Origin: VYFG01 sp965213885
GTDB taxonomy: Bacteria; Pseudomonadota; Gammaproteobacteria; Arenicellales; Poriferihabitantaceae
NCBI GenBank assembly: GCA_965213885.1
Contig: OZ243919.1
Location: 682,001 to 746,000, forward strand
Length of the DNA stretch: 64,000 nt
Reading direction: 5' to 3'
Below are positions 43,078-51,148 of this stretch, piece after piece. The notes under the pieces were generated by a model that saw only the letters and a program-made list of their open reading frames with translations, was not told the DNA's origin and searched no databases. A program made the translations under genes and the position numbers. The first letter of the stretch is position 1. Each line of letters opens with the position of its first letter.

Positions 43078-44295
43078 ATGAAACGGGTGGTCATCACGGG
43101 TTATGGCATCGTGTCAAGCCTGGGTAACAACTGCAGTGAAGTGTTCGAGAGCCTGCGTACAGGACGCTCCGGAATTGTCGCAGCACCCGAATACGAGGAA
43201 CTGGGTATGCGCAGCCGTATCCATGGCGCCATCAATCTTGACCCGTCCAAGTGCATTGATCGCAAGCTCTACCGTTTCATGGGAGATGCCGCATCTTACT
43301 CCTATGTCGCCATGCAAGAGGCGATCGCGCATTCTGGCCTGAGTGAAGACAGGGTCAGTAGTGAACGCACGGGGCTTCTGCTTGGCACCGGGGGCGCATC
43401 GCCGTCGAATATCGTCCTGGCGGCGGACATCCTGCGTGAGAAAGGGGTAAGGCGGGTTGGCCCCTACATGGTTACCAAGACCATGGCCAGTACGGTCCCT
43501 GCCTGCGTGGGTACTGCCTTCAAGATCAGGGGCATCTCCTACTCGATCAGTTCCGCCTGCGCCACCAGCGCCCATTGTATCGGTCACGGCAGCGAACTCA
43601 TACAGCTTGGCAAGCAGGATATCGTGTTCGCCGGCGGCGGGGAGGAGTTGCATTGGTCGCTGTCGGTACTGTTCGATGGCATGGGAGCGATGTCGTCCCG
43701 TTTCAACGATACCCCGGAACTGGCTTCCCGCCCCTACGACCAGGACCGCGACGGTTTCGTGATTTCCGGCGGTGCCGGTGTGGTGGTTCTCGAAGACCTG
43801 GATCATGCCAGGGCCAGGGATGCGGAAATCCTGGCGGAACTCGTGGGTTACGGAGCCACCTCCGATGGGTATGACATGGTTCAGCCTTCCGGAGTCGGGG
43901 CAGCCCAATGCATGCGCCAGGCAACAGAAGGTCTGGACAGGCCGGTCCAGTACATCAATGCCCATGGCACCAGCACCCCGGTTGGTGACAGCAGGGAACT
44001 GGAAGCGGTCAGGGAGGTATTCAAGGATCACATCCCCCGGGTCTCGTCGACCAAGTCCATCAGCGGGCATGCCTTGGGTGCGGCGGGTGTCAATGAGTCG
44101 ATTTACACGCTGCTCATGATGGAGAACGGGTTTATATCCGCGTCGGAAAACATCTTCAACCTCGATCCTGATGCCGAGGGTCTGCCCATCGTGCGGGAAC
44201 GCGTGGACGACATAGAACTGGAGACGGCCATGAGCAACAGCTTTGGTTTCGGCGGCACCAACTGTTCACTGGTGTTCCAGCGCTGGCACGATTGA
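43078..44295 (+). CDS. fabB: Beta-ketoacyl-ACP synthase I
   Basis: The 405-residue condensing enzyme elongates the FabA product. It has RRVV-type start (KRVVITGYGIVSSLG), the active cysteine in SSACATSAH, and the two histidines in NAHGTSTPVGD and TKSISGHALGAAG, ending in SFGFGGTNCSLVF. I chose the ATG at 43078; GAGGTAG lies just before. A TATAAT at 43029-43034 could be an internal promoter. Its stop overlaps the ctaA start. Confidence 0.95.
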   Translation: MKRVVITGYGIVSSLGNNCSEVFESLRTGRSGIVAAPEYEELGMRSRIHGAINLDPSKCIDRKLYRFMGDAASYSYVAMQEAIAHSGLSEDRVSSERTGLLLGTGGASPSNIVLAADILREKGVRRVGPYMVTKTMASTVPACVGTAFKIRGISYSISSACATSAHCIGHGSELIQLGKQDIVFAGGGEELHWSLSVLFDGMGAMSSRFNDTPELASRPYDQDRDGFVISGGAGVVVLEDLDHARARDAEILAELVGYGATSDGYDMVQPSGVGAAQCMRQATEGLDRPVQYINAHGTSTPVGDSRELEAVREVFKDHIPRVSSTKSISGHALGAAGVNESIYTLLMMENGFISASENIFNLDPDAEGLPIVRERVDDIELETAMSNSFGFGGTNCSLVFQRWHD

Positions 44296-45383
44296 GTGTC
44301 ACGGGTATAGGGAGCGCTTTGACCACAGGATCCGGAATCTCCGCAGCTGACCGGAGGCGCGTAATCTTGTGGCTCTACCTTTGCTCCGGCATGGTTTTTG
44401 CCATGGTGGTACTGGGCGGGGCAGTGCGCTTGACCGGCTCCGGACTTTCCATGGTGGACTGGAAGCCGTTGATGGGTGTCCTGCCACCGCTGAACCAGGT
44501 GGCATGGGAAGAAGCGTTCGCCCGGTACCGGGACTATCCGGAGTATCAACTGGTGAACAGGGGTATGACGCTCGAATCATTCCGGTTTATCTTCTACATG
44601 GAGTACCTTCACCGCCTTGTCGGCCGTCTGGTTGGCGTGGTTTTTTTCCTTCCGTTCGTATACTGGCTGATACGCGGTACATTGCCCGCCTGGACAAAAC
44701 CTCGGTTGTGGACGGCACTGGCTCTCGGCGGAGCCCAGGGCCTGCTGGGCTGGTACATGGTCATGAGCGGTCTTGTGGACAACCCCCATGTCAGCCAGTA
44801 CCGGCTCACTGCCCACCTGCTCCTCGCCGTGTTCATCTTCGCCTGGCTGCTGGCGCTGGTGTTGCGACTGCAGGGGGTGTCGGGAACTGTGCCGCTTGCC
44901 TACGACCGGCTGCGCCGGTTCCGCAGGCTGGCAGGCACGGTGACCGTTCTCGTATTTATCATGATTGCCACCGGCGGGTTCATGGCGGGCACCAAGGCGG
45001 GATTCATATTCAATACCTGGCCCATGATGGGGAATCACTGGATGCCGGACCAGGTCTGGGCGTTGGTACCCTGGTGGCGGAACCTGGTCGACAATCCCCT
45101 GGGGATCCAGTTCGTCCACCGCTGGCTTGCCCTGGTCGTGCTGGTGGCGGTGGTCGCCTTCGGGATATTGGTTGCACGCCATGCCCGGGACCGGGTGACG
45201 GCGGGTCTGGGAATTCTGCTGGTCGCCATGGTGGTCGCCCAGGTGGGCCTGGGTATCGCGACACTGGTGAACAGGATCCCCCTGGTGCTCGGTATCGTCC
45301 ACCAGGGTGGCGCGCTGTTGCTGCTGGCCCTGTTGATCGCCTTGTGGAGCCGATTCAGAGTTGACTGCCCGACCACGACATGA
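44292..45383 (+). CDS. ctaA: Heme A synthase (COX15/CtaA)
   Basis: The protein of about 363 residues has eight membrane helices and converts heme O to heme A for aa3-type cytochrome oxidases. Motifs include GGAVRLTGSGLSMVDWKPLMGVLPP, EYLHRLVGR with the heme-ligand histidine, SQYRLTAHLL, AGTKAGFIFNTWPMM, and QFVHRWLA and VHQGGA with the other ligands. The TTG at 44292 overlaps the fabB stop by four bases; a TTG at 44319 is another option. No cytochrome oxidase gene is in the window. Placement behind fabB is unusual. Confidence 0.92.
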   Translation: MSVTGIGSALTTGSGISAADRRRVILWLYLCSGMVFAMVVLGGAVRLTGSGLSMVDWKPLMGVLPPLNQVAWEEAFARYRDYPEYQLVNRGMTLESFRFIFYMEYLHRLVGRLVGVVFFLPFVYWLIRGTLPAWTKPRLWTALALGGAQGLLGWYMVMSGLVDNPHVSQYRLTAHLLLAVFIFAWLLALVLRLQGVSGTVPLAYDRLRRFRRLAGTVTVLVFIMIATGGFMAGTKAGFIFNTWPMMGNHWMPDQVWALVPWWRNLVDNPLGIQFVHRWLALVVLVAVVAFGILVARHARDRVTAGLGILLVAMVVAQVGLGIATLVNRIPLVLGIVHQGGALLLLALLIALWSRFRVDCPTTT

Positions 45384-45578
45384 CAGGGCGGCTTTCGGGG
45401 TGCGGAGGGCGAGCGGTATTGGCCAGCGGCAGAATCAGGTGCCGGTAACCGGCGCCCCTGCTGCTGATGGCTGTATACACCGGTATCCGGGATGACCGCC
45501 GAAACCGGTTCTGATGGGGGCGCGTCAGGACGTCACCACTGGCAGCATCTTTCTTTCCAGCACGGGAGGTAATTCACC

Positions 45579-47060
45579 ATGGCGCGGATCGCGGTAGGCG
45601 GATGGCAGCATGAAACCAACACCTTTGCCACCATCAAGGCTGATTACGCCGCCTTCCAAAGAGCGGATGAATGGCCACCCTTGGCAACGGGCATGGACCT
45701 GCTGCGTCAGGTGCATGGTGTACATCTGCCGATCACGGGTGCTTTGGCACAGCTCGATCGGGGCAATCACGAGATCGTGCCGCTGCTCTGGTGTTCAGCA
45801 ACACCGTCAGCCCATGTCACCGAGAATGCCTACGAGCGCATCGCTGCGATGCTGATTGAGGCGATCCGGGGTGCCCTGCCCCTGGATGGACTGTACCTTG
45901 ATCTCCACGGGGCCATGGTTTGCGAACACCTGGAAGATGGGGAAGGGGAGTTGCTGCGACGTGTCCGGGAGGTCGTTGGACGAGACCTTCCCATCGCGGT
46001 GAGTCTGGACTTGCATGCCAACATCACGCCGGAAATGGTGAAGCATGCGGATGTTCTCGATGTCTTCCGGACATATCCCCACGTGGACATGGGTGAAACG
46101 GGTGCCAGGGCTGCAATGATGCTCGGGAGAATCATTGCCGAGGGCACGAAACTCCATGCCGCATACCGTCAGACCGCGTTTCTGATTGCATTGAACTGGG
46201 GGTGCACCGACAACGAACCTTGCCGCAGTATCTACCGGCGGATTCCGGAAGTGATCGCGGGGGACGTGTTATCCGCCTCGTTCGCAAGCGGGTTTCATTT
46301 ATCCGACATATACCACGTGGGGCCGGCAGTGGTGGCCTATGCACGCACTCCGGAGGCGGCTGCAAGGGCTGCGGATGACATCGCCGGTCTCGTGGAATCA
46401 CTGGAGGGCCGGTTTGGAGAGAAGATCTGGACCGCTGCAGACGGTGTTGCACAGGCCCTGAAGATGCAGCGCAACGGTGCCGGCACCGTGGTCCTCGCGG
46501 ACACCCAGGACAATCCCGGGGGTGGAGGGTCCGGGGATACCACCGGTCTCCTCGAGGCATTGGTGGCCGGCGGTGCCGCTGGCGCGGTTCTGGGGGTGCT
46601 TTCCGATCCCGCTGCGGCCGCCGCCGCGGCCGCTGCGGGAGTGGGTGCGGAGATCGAGATCGCCCTGGGCGGCCGTTCGGGACTGCCCGGTCAGTCCCCG
46701 TACCACTGCCGCCTGATGGTGCTTTCCCTGGCGGATGGCAATTTCACTGCCACCGGACCGATGTATCGTGGTGCCCGCATGGTCCTTGGGCGCTGCGCAC
46801 TGCTCGAGACCCGCGGTGTCAGGGTGATCGTGTCCTCAAAGCCGATTCAGGCCGCGGACCAATCCATCTTCCGTCACCTTGGCATCGAGCCGGCCGACGA
46901 ACCGATACTCGCACTGAAAAGTTCGGTTCACTTCCGCAACGACTTCGCCGACCTTGCGGATGCGATCCTGGTGGTGGAGGCGCCGGGGGCGGTGCATGCG
47001 GATCCGGCGAAGCTGTGCTATCGGCACAAGCGTGAGGGGGTGCGTCTGCTCAGACGCTGA
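45579..47060 (+). CDS. M81-family metallopeptidase (MlrC-like)
   Basis: The 493-residue protein belongs to the MlrC family, first known from microcystin degradation but widespread and of mostly unknown substrate. It has GGWQHETNTFA, LYLDLHGAM, VSLDLHANIT, DVFRTYPHVDM and the C-terminal domain DTQDNPGGGGSGDTTGLL. The histidines and aspartates in these segments are the presumed zinc ligands. A GGAGG sits seven bases before the ATG. It is 98 bases upstream of the choline-sulfatase gene on the same strand; a role in small amide or hydantoin-type breakdown is possible but unproved. Confidence 0.87.
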   Translation: MARIAVGGWQHETNTFATIKADYAAFQRADEWPPLATGMDLLRQVHGVHLPITGALAQLDRGNHEIVPLLWCSATPSAHVTENAYERIAAMLIEAIRGALPLDGLYLDLHGAMVCEHLEDGEGELLRRVREVVGRDLPIAVSLDLHANITPEMVKHADVLDVFRTYPHVDMGETGARAAMMLGRIIAEGTKLHAAYRQTAFLIALNWGCTDNEPCRSIYRRIPEVIAGDVLSASFASGFHLSDIYHVGPAVVAYARTPEAAARAADDIAGLVESLEGRFGEKIWTAADGVAQALKMQRNGAGTVVLADTQDNPGGGGSGDTTGLLEALVAGGAAGAVLGVLSDPAAAAAAAAAGVGAEIEIALGGRSGLPGQSPYHCRLMVLSLADGNFTATGPMYRGARMVLGRCALLETRGVRVIVSSKPIQAADQSIFRHLGIEPADEPILALKSSVHFRNDFADLADAILVVEAPGAVHADPAKLCYRHKREGVRLLRR

Positions 47061-47158
47061 ACGGTGCAGGGAAGGCGGGTGTCGCAACGGCGTATTCCTT
47101 TGCATCGCCCGCAGTCCTATCATCAAGCCCCCGCGACAACCCTGGAACCGGTCTGGCG

Positions 47159-48733
47159 ATGCGAACCAAGGAAAACCACCGAACCAGGAACATACTGGTC
47201 ATCATGGCGGATCAGCTGACCGCCAGGGCACTGGGCTGCTATGGAAATGATGACGTCATCAGTCCCCATATCGATAGGATGGCGGAAAACGGCGTGATCT
47301 TTGATGCGGCCTATTCCAGCAGCCCGTTGTGTACGCCGGGGCGCTATGCCCTGATGACGGGGCAGCATGTCTCCCGCTGCGGCGGCTATGACAATGCTTC
47401 CTACCTGCCCGCCACCATGCCGACGTTCGCCCACTACCTGCGGATCATGGGCTACTACACCTGCCTGTCGGGAAAGATGCACTTCGTCGGCCCGGACCAG
47501 CTCCATGGTTTCGAGGACCGGGTGACTACGGATATCTATCCGTCGGACTTCGGCTGGGTGCCGGACTGGACCGCCGGAGAATCACGTGTTGATCTTTGGT
47601 ACCACAACATGTCCAGCGTGAAGCAGGCCGGCGTGGCTGCGATCACCAACCAGTTCACCTACGACGATGAAGTGGGAAACGCGGCATTGCGGGTCATCTA
47701 CGATCACGCCAGGGGCGAGGATCACCGGCCCCTGTGTCTCGTTGCCAGCTTCATCCATCCCCACGACCCCTATGCCACCCGGCAGAAATACTGGGATCTG
47801 TATGAAGGGGTTCCCATTGCACCGCCAGCGGTGCCAAGACCGCCGGCGCAGCTCCAGGACGCGCATGGCCGAAGGCTGGAGAAGGCGATTGCATTGGATG
47901 CCGTCGACCTTTCGAAAGAGGAAATCATTGCCGCCAGGCGCGCCTACTATGGCAACGTGACCTATTTCGACGAGTGGGTCGGGCGGCTGGCGGACGCGCT
48001 GGCGGAATGTGGCATGGCCGAGGACACCACGATTGTCGTCACCTCGGACCACGGGGACATGCTGGGGGAACACGGTCTCTGGTACAAGATGTCATTTCGG
48101 GAGTGGTCGGCACGCATTCCGCTGATCATCCATCGCCCGGGCCGGTTCACTCCGCGCCGGATACCCCAGGCGGTTTCCCAGGTGGACGTGCTGCCCACGC
48201 TGTTGGATATTGCGACTGAAAACACCGGCAGATCAAGGCCGGACCCCATTGATCCCCTCGACGGGCGCAGCCTGGTTCCGCTGGCGGACGGGGATGTGGT
48301 CGGGGACCCGGACCTGGCCATTGCCGAGTACCTGGCCGAGGGCACCACCGAGCCGATGCTCATGATCCGTTCCGGGGGGCTGAAATACACCCGGTGCCCG
48401 GGTGATCCGGAACAGCTGTTCGATGTGGACCAGGACAGCGAGGAGGAGGTCGATCTGGCTTCGAGCCCTGCCATGGCCGGTGAACTGGAACGGCTGCGTG
48501 GCATCGCACAGGCTCACTGGGACCCCACCGAAATTCGGAACCAGGTGATCGCGGATCAGGCCCGCCGCCGCGCGGTACATGCCGCCCTTTGCATCGGCCG
48601 GTACCAGAGTTGGGACTATCAGCCCCGCAGGGATGCTTCCAAGGAATACACGCGCAGCCACCTTGATCTTACGCGATTCGATTTCACCTCGCGCTACCCG
48701 AGACCACCCGCGTTTGATCCGCGCCGGAAATAA
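47159..48733 (+). CDS. betC: Choline-sulfatase
   Basis: The 524-residue sulfatase matches Rhizobium-type BetC along its length. It starts RNILVIMADQL and has the formylglycine site Cys58-x-Pro-x-Arg62 (SSPLCTPGR). The characteristic GYYTCLSGKMHFVGPDQLHGFE, TTDIYPSDFGW, FIHPHDPY, TSDHGDMLGEHGLW and YTRCPGDPEQLFD follow. It releases choline from choline-O-sulfate, an osmolyte and sulfur source. The end (QSWDYQPRRDASKEYTRSH) also fits BetC. No betA, betB or choline transporter gene is adjacent, so the choline must be used by genes elsewhere. Confidence 0.92.
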   Translation: MRTKENHRTRNILVIMADQLTARALGCYGNDDVISPHIDRMAENGVIFDAAYSSSPLCTPGRYALMTGQHVSRCGGYDNASYLPATMPTFAHYLRIMGYYTCLSGKMHFVGPDQLHGFEDRVTTDIYPSDFGWVPDWTAGESRVDLWYHNMSSVKQAGVAAITNQFTYDDEVGNAALRVIYDHARGEDHRPLCLVASFIHPHDPYATRQKYWDLYEGVPIAPPAVPRPPAQLQDAHGRRLEKAIALDAVDLSKEEIIAARRAYYGNVTYFDEWVGRLADALAECGMAEDTTIVVTSDHGDMLGEHGLWYKMSFREWSARIPLIIHRPGRFTPRRIPQAVSQVDVLPTLLDIATENTGRSRPDPIDPLDGRSLVPLADGDVVGDPDLAIAEYLAEGTTEPMLMIRSGGLKYTRCPGDPEQLFDVDQDSEEEVDLASSPAMAGELERLRGIAQAHWDPTEIRNQVIADQARRRAVHAALCIGRYQSWDYQPRRDASKEYTRSHLDLTRFDFTSRYPRPPAFDPRRK

Positions 48734-48739
48734 CGTCCG

Positions 48740-49381
48740 TCAGATCCAGTAGGCTGTGCGGGTCATCACCCGTGACGCCAGCCTCATCAAGCCACGCACC
48801 GGCCGGGGCAGGGGGGCCGCGCCGGCCTTCTTGGCCGTGGCGGCATGCGCCGCCTCGTCGTTCTGCATTTTCGCCACCACCTCGCGACTGCGGATATCGG
48901 CCTGCGGCAACACTGCCAAATGGTTCTCAAGGTGATCCACGACCTGTCTTTCGGTTTCCTGGAGAAACCCCAGGTTCCATTTGTCCCCCGCGATCCCGGC
49001 AGTGACGCCGATGGCGAAGGCGCCGGCAAACCACAGTGGATTCAGCAGGCTTTGGCGGGAGTCCAGCTCCTTGAGGCGCTGTTCACACCAGGCCAGGTGA
49101 TCGATTTCTTCTGCCGCGGCGGTCTTCATGCGAGCACGGGTCTCCGCACTCCGGGCGGTCAGGGCCTGACTTTGGTAGAGAGCCTGGGCACAGACCTCGC
49201 CCACGTGGTTGACCCGCATGTAGGCTCCCGAGCGGTGGCGGTCAACCGCGTCCAGATCAGCCTCCTTCGCCTCGGAGGGGAAGGGTCTCGAGGCCCGCGC
49301 GGGGCCGCTGATGACCAGCAGTGCGTTTCCGGCACCTGCCAGCAGGTGGTCGATCCTGTCCAATTGACGGATGGGGTGCAT
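48740..49381 (-). CDS. coq7: COQ7-type ubiquinone biosynthesis hydroxylase
   Basis: The 213-residue di-iron hydroxylase performs a late ring hydroxylation (demethoxyubiquinol to demethylubiquinol). Its metal motifs are the glutamate in MRVNHVGEVCAQALY, two ExxH motifs (AEEIDHLAWCEQRL and NDEAAHAATA), and a glutamate in LENHLAV. The C-terminus LPRPVRGLMRLASRVMTRTAYWI is typical. It is convergent with betC, six bases away. This supports aerobic ubiquinone use. Confidence 0.93.
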   Translation of the reverse strand: MHPIRQLDRIDHLLAGAGNALLVISGPARASRPFPSEAKEADLDAVDRHRSGAYMRVNHVGEVCAQALYQSQALTARSAETRARMKTAAAEEIDHLAWCEQRLKELDSRQSLLNPLWFAGAFAIGVTAGIAGDKWNLGFLQETERQVVDHLENHLAVLPQADIRSREVVAKMQNDEAAHAATAKKAGAAPLPRPVRGLMRLASRVMTRTAYWI

Positions 49382-49472
49382 CCCGTAATTATAGCGCTCC
49401 CTGCACGCCCTGGTATGCTGCCGCAGTGCTCGGAATTCCGGTCGGGATCAGGCTACAATCCCCGGACCCAAC

Positions 49473-49802
49473 ATGGATGCAGAAAAAATGCCCGAATCCT
49501 ATTACCGGCACCATGTGTTCTTCTGCCAGAACCGGCGGGAGGACGGCCGGCGGTGCTGCGCCGAGTTCGATTCCGAATCCATGCGGACCTATGCCAAGAA
49601 TCGCCTGAAGGAACTGGGTCATCACGGACCAGGCAAGGTCCGGATCAATCAGGCAGGGTGCCTGGACCGCTGCGAGGAAGGTCCGGTCGTGGTGGTCTAC
49701 CCCGAGGAAACCTGGTACACCTACGTTGATCGGGAAGACATCGATGAAATCATCGAGCAACACCTGATCAACAACCGGGTAGTGGACAGGCTACGGATCT
49801 AG
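49473..49802 (+). CDS. Thioredoxin-like [2Fe-2S] ferredoxin
   Basis: The 109-residue protein has the thioredoxin-like ferredoxin pattern: a first cysteine cluster in HHVFFCQNRREDGRRCC and a second in INQAGCLDRCEEGPVVVVYPE, followed by WYTYVDREDIDEIIEQHL. These small ferredoxins resemble the NuoE C-terminal domain and carry one [2Fe-2S] cluster. Function is unknown. The start may be 49473 or the ATG at 49488 (MPESYYRHH). Confidence 0.87.
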   Translation: MDAEKMPESYYRHHVFFCQNRREDGRRCCAEFDSESMRTYAKNRLKELGHHGPGKVRINQAGCLDRCEEGPVVVVYPEETWYTYVDREDIDEIIEQHLINNRVVDRLRI

Positions 49803-49898
49803 CTCGGGGCGGGTGCGCGGCTCCTGACCGGCCACCAAGCTGAACGAAAATTCAGTTTGTTTTCAGGATAGGTTCATCTGACTTCTGATAATGTTCCC

Positions 49899-49979
49899 CG
49901 TACCTCATGAATCTTCGGTGATTCCTCCTTATGGTGGTTATTATGGCGCAACTCCCGTACGGGGCTGCGCCATTTTTTC
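49899..49979 (+). ncRNA. Candidate terminator-ended small RNA or attenuated leader
   Basis: A GATAAT (49887-49892) would start a transcript near 49899; the -35 (TTCAGG) is weak. The transcript would hold hairpin GAATC-TTCGGT-GATTC (49909-49924), then hairpin CCTCC-TTAT-GGTGG (49924-49937) and an intrinsic terminator, giving about 80 bases. The segment CCTCCTTA at 49924-49931 equals the anti-Shine-Dalgarno end of 16S rRNA. No known RNA family is recognised, and it may simply be the 3' end of the ferredoxin mRNA. Confidence 0.4.
49943..49979 (+). terminator. Intrinsic terminator upstream of rplM
   Basis: The arms ATGGCGCA (49943-49950) and TGCGCCAT (49966-49973) pair perfectly, an inner CCCGTACGGG segment can extend the hairpin, and a run of T follows at 49973-49978. 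It can end the ferredoxin transcript or the candidate small RNA. Confidence 0.8.
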
Positions 49980-50096
49980 ATGAGGGCGACATGCCCAGGC
50001 CACCCTCGGCTTCCGCCCCCCGGTGTTGATGCGTGAGCCTCCGGGGATTCGTTGGCGGAGAATCGGTGAAATACCGGAAATCGCCCTGAACCGGCC

Positions 50097-50125
50097 TTGT
50101 ATCGAGCCGGTTGCTAAAGTATCAT
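50097..50125 (+). promoter_or_regulatory. Probable rplM-rpsI promoter
   Basis: TTGTAT (50097-50102), exactly 17 bases, then TATCAT (50120-50125). Transcription would start near 50132, leaving a leader of about 64 bases before rplM. The leader is T-rich then GC-rich and lacks a clear ribosome site right before the ATG. Confidence 0.55.
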
Positions 50126-50195
50126 TCGCCGTCCGTTTTTTACCCCGCCTCCGGGTAGTCACGGGCCTGAATCCAATACTGTTCCATCCGATCCG

Positions 50196-50624
50196 ATGAA
50201 GACGTTTTCCGCAAAACCCCAAGAGGTCAAGCGCGACTGGTACCTTGTCGACGCAACCGACAAGGTGCTGGGCAGGCTGGCGGCCGAAGTGGCCCATCGA
50301 CTGCGCGGCAAGCACAAGCCGGAATTTACCCCCCATGTGGATACTGGTGACTACATCATTGTCATCAACGCCGAGAAGGTCGCCGTAACCGGGAACAAGG
50401 CCAATGCCAAGGTCTACCACCGTCACACCGGATATCCGGGTGGCATCAAATCCATCGTCTACAAGGACATGCTGGAGCGTCACCCCACCCGTGTGATTGA
50501 AATGGCGGTCAAGGGTATGTTGCCCAAGAACAAGCTGGGACGGGCGATGTTTTCCAAGCTGCGGGTTTACGCCGGCGGGGAGCATGCACATGCCGCCCAG
50601 CAGCCAAAACCCCTGGAAATCTGA
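50196..50624 (+). CDS. rplM: Ribosomal protein L13
   Basis: The 142-residue large-subunit protein shows the family motifs: KTFSAKPQEVKRDWYLVDATDKVLGRLA divided by loops, GDYIIVINAEKVAVTGNK, YHRHTGYPGGIKS and AVKGMLPKNKLGR. It is full length. It is followed five bases later by rpsI, the universal rplM-rpsI operon of Proteobacteria. No good ribosome site is visible before its ATG, unlike most genes here. Confidence 0.97.
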   Translation: MKTFSAKPQEVKRDWYLVDATDKVLGRLAAEVAHRLRGKHKPEFTPHVDTGDYIIVINAEKVAVTGNKANAKVYHRHTGYPGGIKSIVYKDMLERHPTRVIEMAVKGMLPKNKLGRAMFSKLRVYAGGEHAHAAQQPKPLEI

Positions 50625-50629
50625 GAATC

Positions 50630-51028
50630 ATGCCACAAGCACAGCAAACCTATCAGGGAACCGGCCGACGCAAGTCCTCCACCGCACGGGTCTACATGCG
50701 GCGCGGCAGCGGCCAGATCCTGGTCAACAACAGGCCCCTTGACGAATACTTCGGCCGGGAAACCGCCCGGATGATCGTTCGCCAGCCACTGGAACTGGTG
50801 GAAATGGTTGACAAGATGGATTTCCGAGTGACGGTCTCCGGGGGCGGAAACAGCGGGCAGGCCGGGGCGATCCGGCATGGCATTACCCGCGCCCTGTTGG
50901 CCTATGACGAGGAAATGCGCCCCGCACTTCGCCAGGCCGGCTTCGTTACCCGGGATGCGCGGGAAGTGGAGCGCAAGAAAGTCGGGCTGCACAAAGGTCG
51001 CAAGCGTCCGCAATATTCCAAGCGGTAA
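50630..51028 (+). CDS. rpsI: Ribosomal protein S9
   Basis: The 132-residue small-subunit protein has the GTGRRKSSTARVYMRRGSG start, GGGNSGQAGAIRHGITRAL and the invariant basic C-terminal tail KKVGLHKGRKRPQYSKR that reaches the P-site tRNA. It follows rplM in the same operon. Confidence 0.97.
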   Translation: MPQAQQTYQGTGRRKSSTARVYMRRGSGQILVNNRPLDEYFGRETARMIVRQPLELVEMVDKMDFRVTVSGGGNSGQAGAIRHGITRALLAYDEEMRPALRQAGFVTRDAREVERKKVGLHKGRKRPQYSKR

Positions 51029-51055
51029 TTCCCATTACCGGGTTCCGTGCCGGGG

Positions 51056-51079
51056 AGGCAGCCACCGGTTGCCTTTCTT
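51056..51079 (+). terminator. Weak candidate terminator after rpsI
   Basis: AGGCA (51056-51060) can pair with TGCCT (51070-51074), with CC/GG inside, followed by the T-rich TTCTTC. It lies 28 bases after the rpsI stop, between converging rpsI and metG. Confidence 0.35.
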
Positions 51080-51148
51080 CCTGTCCCCCGGGATGGCCAT
51101 TCGTATTCCTGCCGGAACGCCGACCGGCTCCACGCCGGTGAATCCGCA

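Larger units (their letters stand above)
49803..50195. other. Intergenic region holding a candidate sRNA and the rplM promoter
   Basis: No protein gene. It contains an upstream -10 (GATAAT, 49887-49892), a pair of small hairpins, an intrinsic terminator (49943-49979) and a separate promoter for rplM at 50097-50125. These are listed separately. Confidence 0.6.
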
